From contig CAMWRK010000006.1 in the NCBI GenBank assembly GCA_947176655.1, forward strand, positions 1 to 23,150: a stretch of 23,150 nt of DNA, in the 5' to 3' direction. This DNA comes from an uncultured Prevotellaceae bacterium. GTDB lineage: Bacteria > Bacteroidota > Bacteroidia > Bacteroidales > Bacteroidaceae. The position numbers and the translations under genes are program-made. Under the pieces are notes generated by a model. That model saw only the letters and a program-made list of their open reading frames with translations. It was not told the origin of the DNA and made no database searches. Positions 22,974-23,150 of this stretch are shown here, piece by piece. The stretch's first letter is position 1, and every line of letters begins with the position of its first letter.

Positions 22974-23150
22974 ATGTCACAGACAAAAAGAATCGGACGC
23001 GCTCTTGTCAGCGTGTTCCATAAGGACGGGTTGGATGAGATTCTCCGCACACTGCATGAGCAGGGCGTGGAGCTGTTGAGTACCGGTGGCACTCAGGCGT
23101 TTATAGAAAGCCTCGGTATTCCATGTGTGAAGGTCGAGGATGTCACCACT
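22974..23150 (+). CDS. purH: AICAR formyltransferase / IMP cyclohydrolase, N-terminal part (partial)
   Basis: The last two steps of IMP synthesis. Only the first 59 residues are in the window, and the frame runs off the right edge. They show the start of the MGS-like IMP cyclohydrolase domain: RIGRALVSVFHKDGLDEILR, then the substrate-binding STGGTQAFIES and GIPCVKVEDVT. This matches PurH proteins, where K/S-V-(S/F)-K-x-G and STGGT are diagnostic. The formyltransferase domain would lie beyond the edge. Methylglyoxal synthase is the only near relative and is unlikely given the VEDVT continuation. Confidence 0.93.
   Translation, partial: MSQTKRIGRALVSVFHKDGLDEILRTLHEQGVELLSTGGTQAFIESLGIPCVKVEDVTT

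Overview
The window looks like chromosomal DNA of a member of the Bacteroidales, possibly Prevotellaceae or a relative with about 50% GC. The case rests on several things seen here: promoter -7 elements of the Bacteroidetes type (TAnnTTTG) in front of most transcription units, the TPR / DUF4292 / EnvC-like gene order, a PorT-family barrel, a SusC-like outer-membrane barrel, and a release factor 2 of Bacteroidetes type. It is mostly housekeeping sequence. I see no intact mobile element, CRISPR array, phage or defence system.

Layout. 1-2226 (+): the end of a TPR protein, a DUF4292 lipoprotein and an EnvC-like murein hydrolase activator, tightly packed. 2189-3253 (-): an M20 metallopeptidase/deacetylase whose 3' end overlaps envC. 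3382-10451 (+): one long, closely packed unit with long-chain acyl-CoA ligase, prfB, a CYTH-domain protein, two tandem SNF-type Na+-dependent transporters and a membrane-anchored helix-hairpin-helix protein. 10452-10822: an AT-rich gap with inverted and direct repeats but no gene. 10823-11347 (-): rplS with its terminator, a structured leader and a promoter. 11460-12164 (-): a PorT-like barrel protein. 12303-12540 (+): a 54-residue 2[4Fe-4S] ferredoxin, which ends at a hairpin terminator shared with the convergent operon. 12622-16979 (-): lptF/G-type permease, ribBA and an aspartate aminotransferase, transcribed in that order from a promoter at 17003-17010. 17082-17275 (+): tRNA with CAT anticodon, with its own promoter and a very strong terminator. 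17276-17700: a gap with only doubtful open frames. 17701-22818 (-): a GH20 beta-hexosaminidase fused to a BspA-type leucine-rich repeat, followed by a TonB-receptor-like outer-membrane barrel. 22974-23150 (+): the start of purH, reading out of the window from a divergent promoter region.

How the genes fit together. The envelope theme is strong: EnvC-like activator (cell separation), DUF4292 lipoprotein, LptF/G (LPS export), PorT-like barrel (type IX secretion or a relative), and the GH20/outer-membrane barrel pair, which looks like a small glycan-foraging unit without a SusD partner. The rest is core metabolism (ribBA, aminotransferase, acyl-CoA ligase, purH) and translation (prfB, rplS, tRNA). 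Promoter boxes settle several start codons: those for the acyl-CoA ligase, rplS, lptF and the GH20 enzyme all lie downstream of the longest possible reading-frame start.
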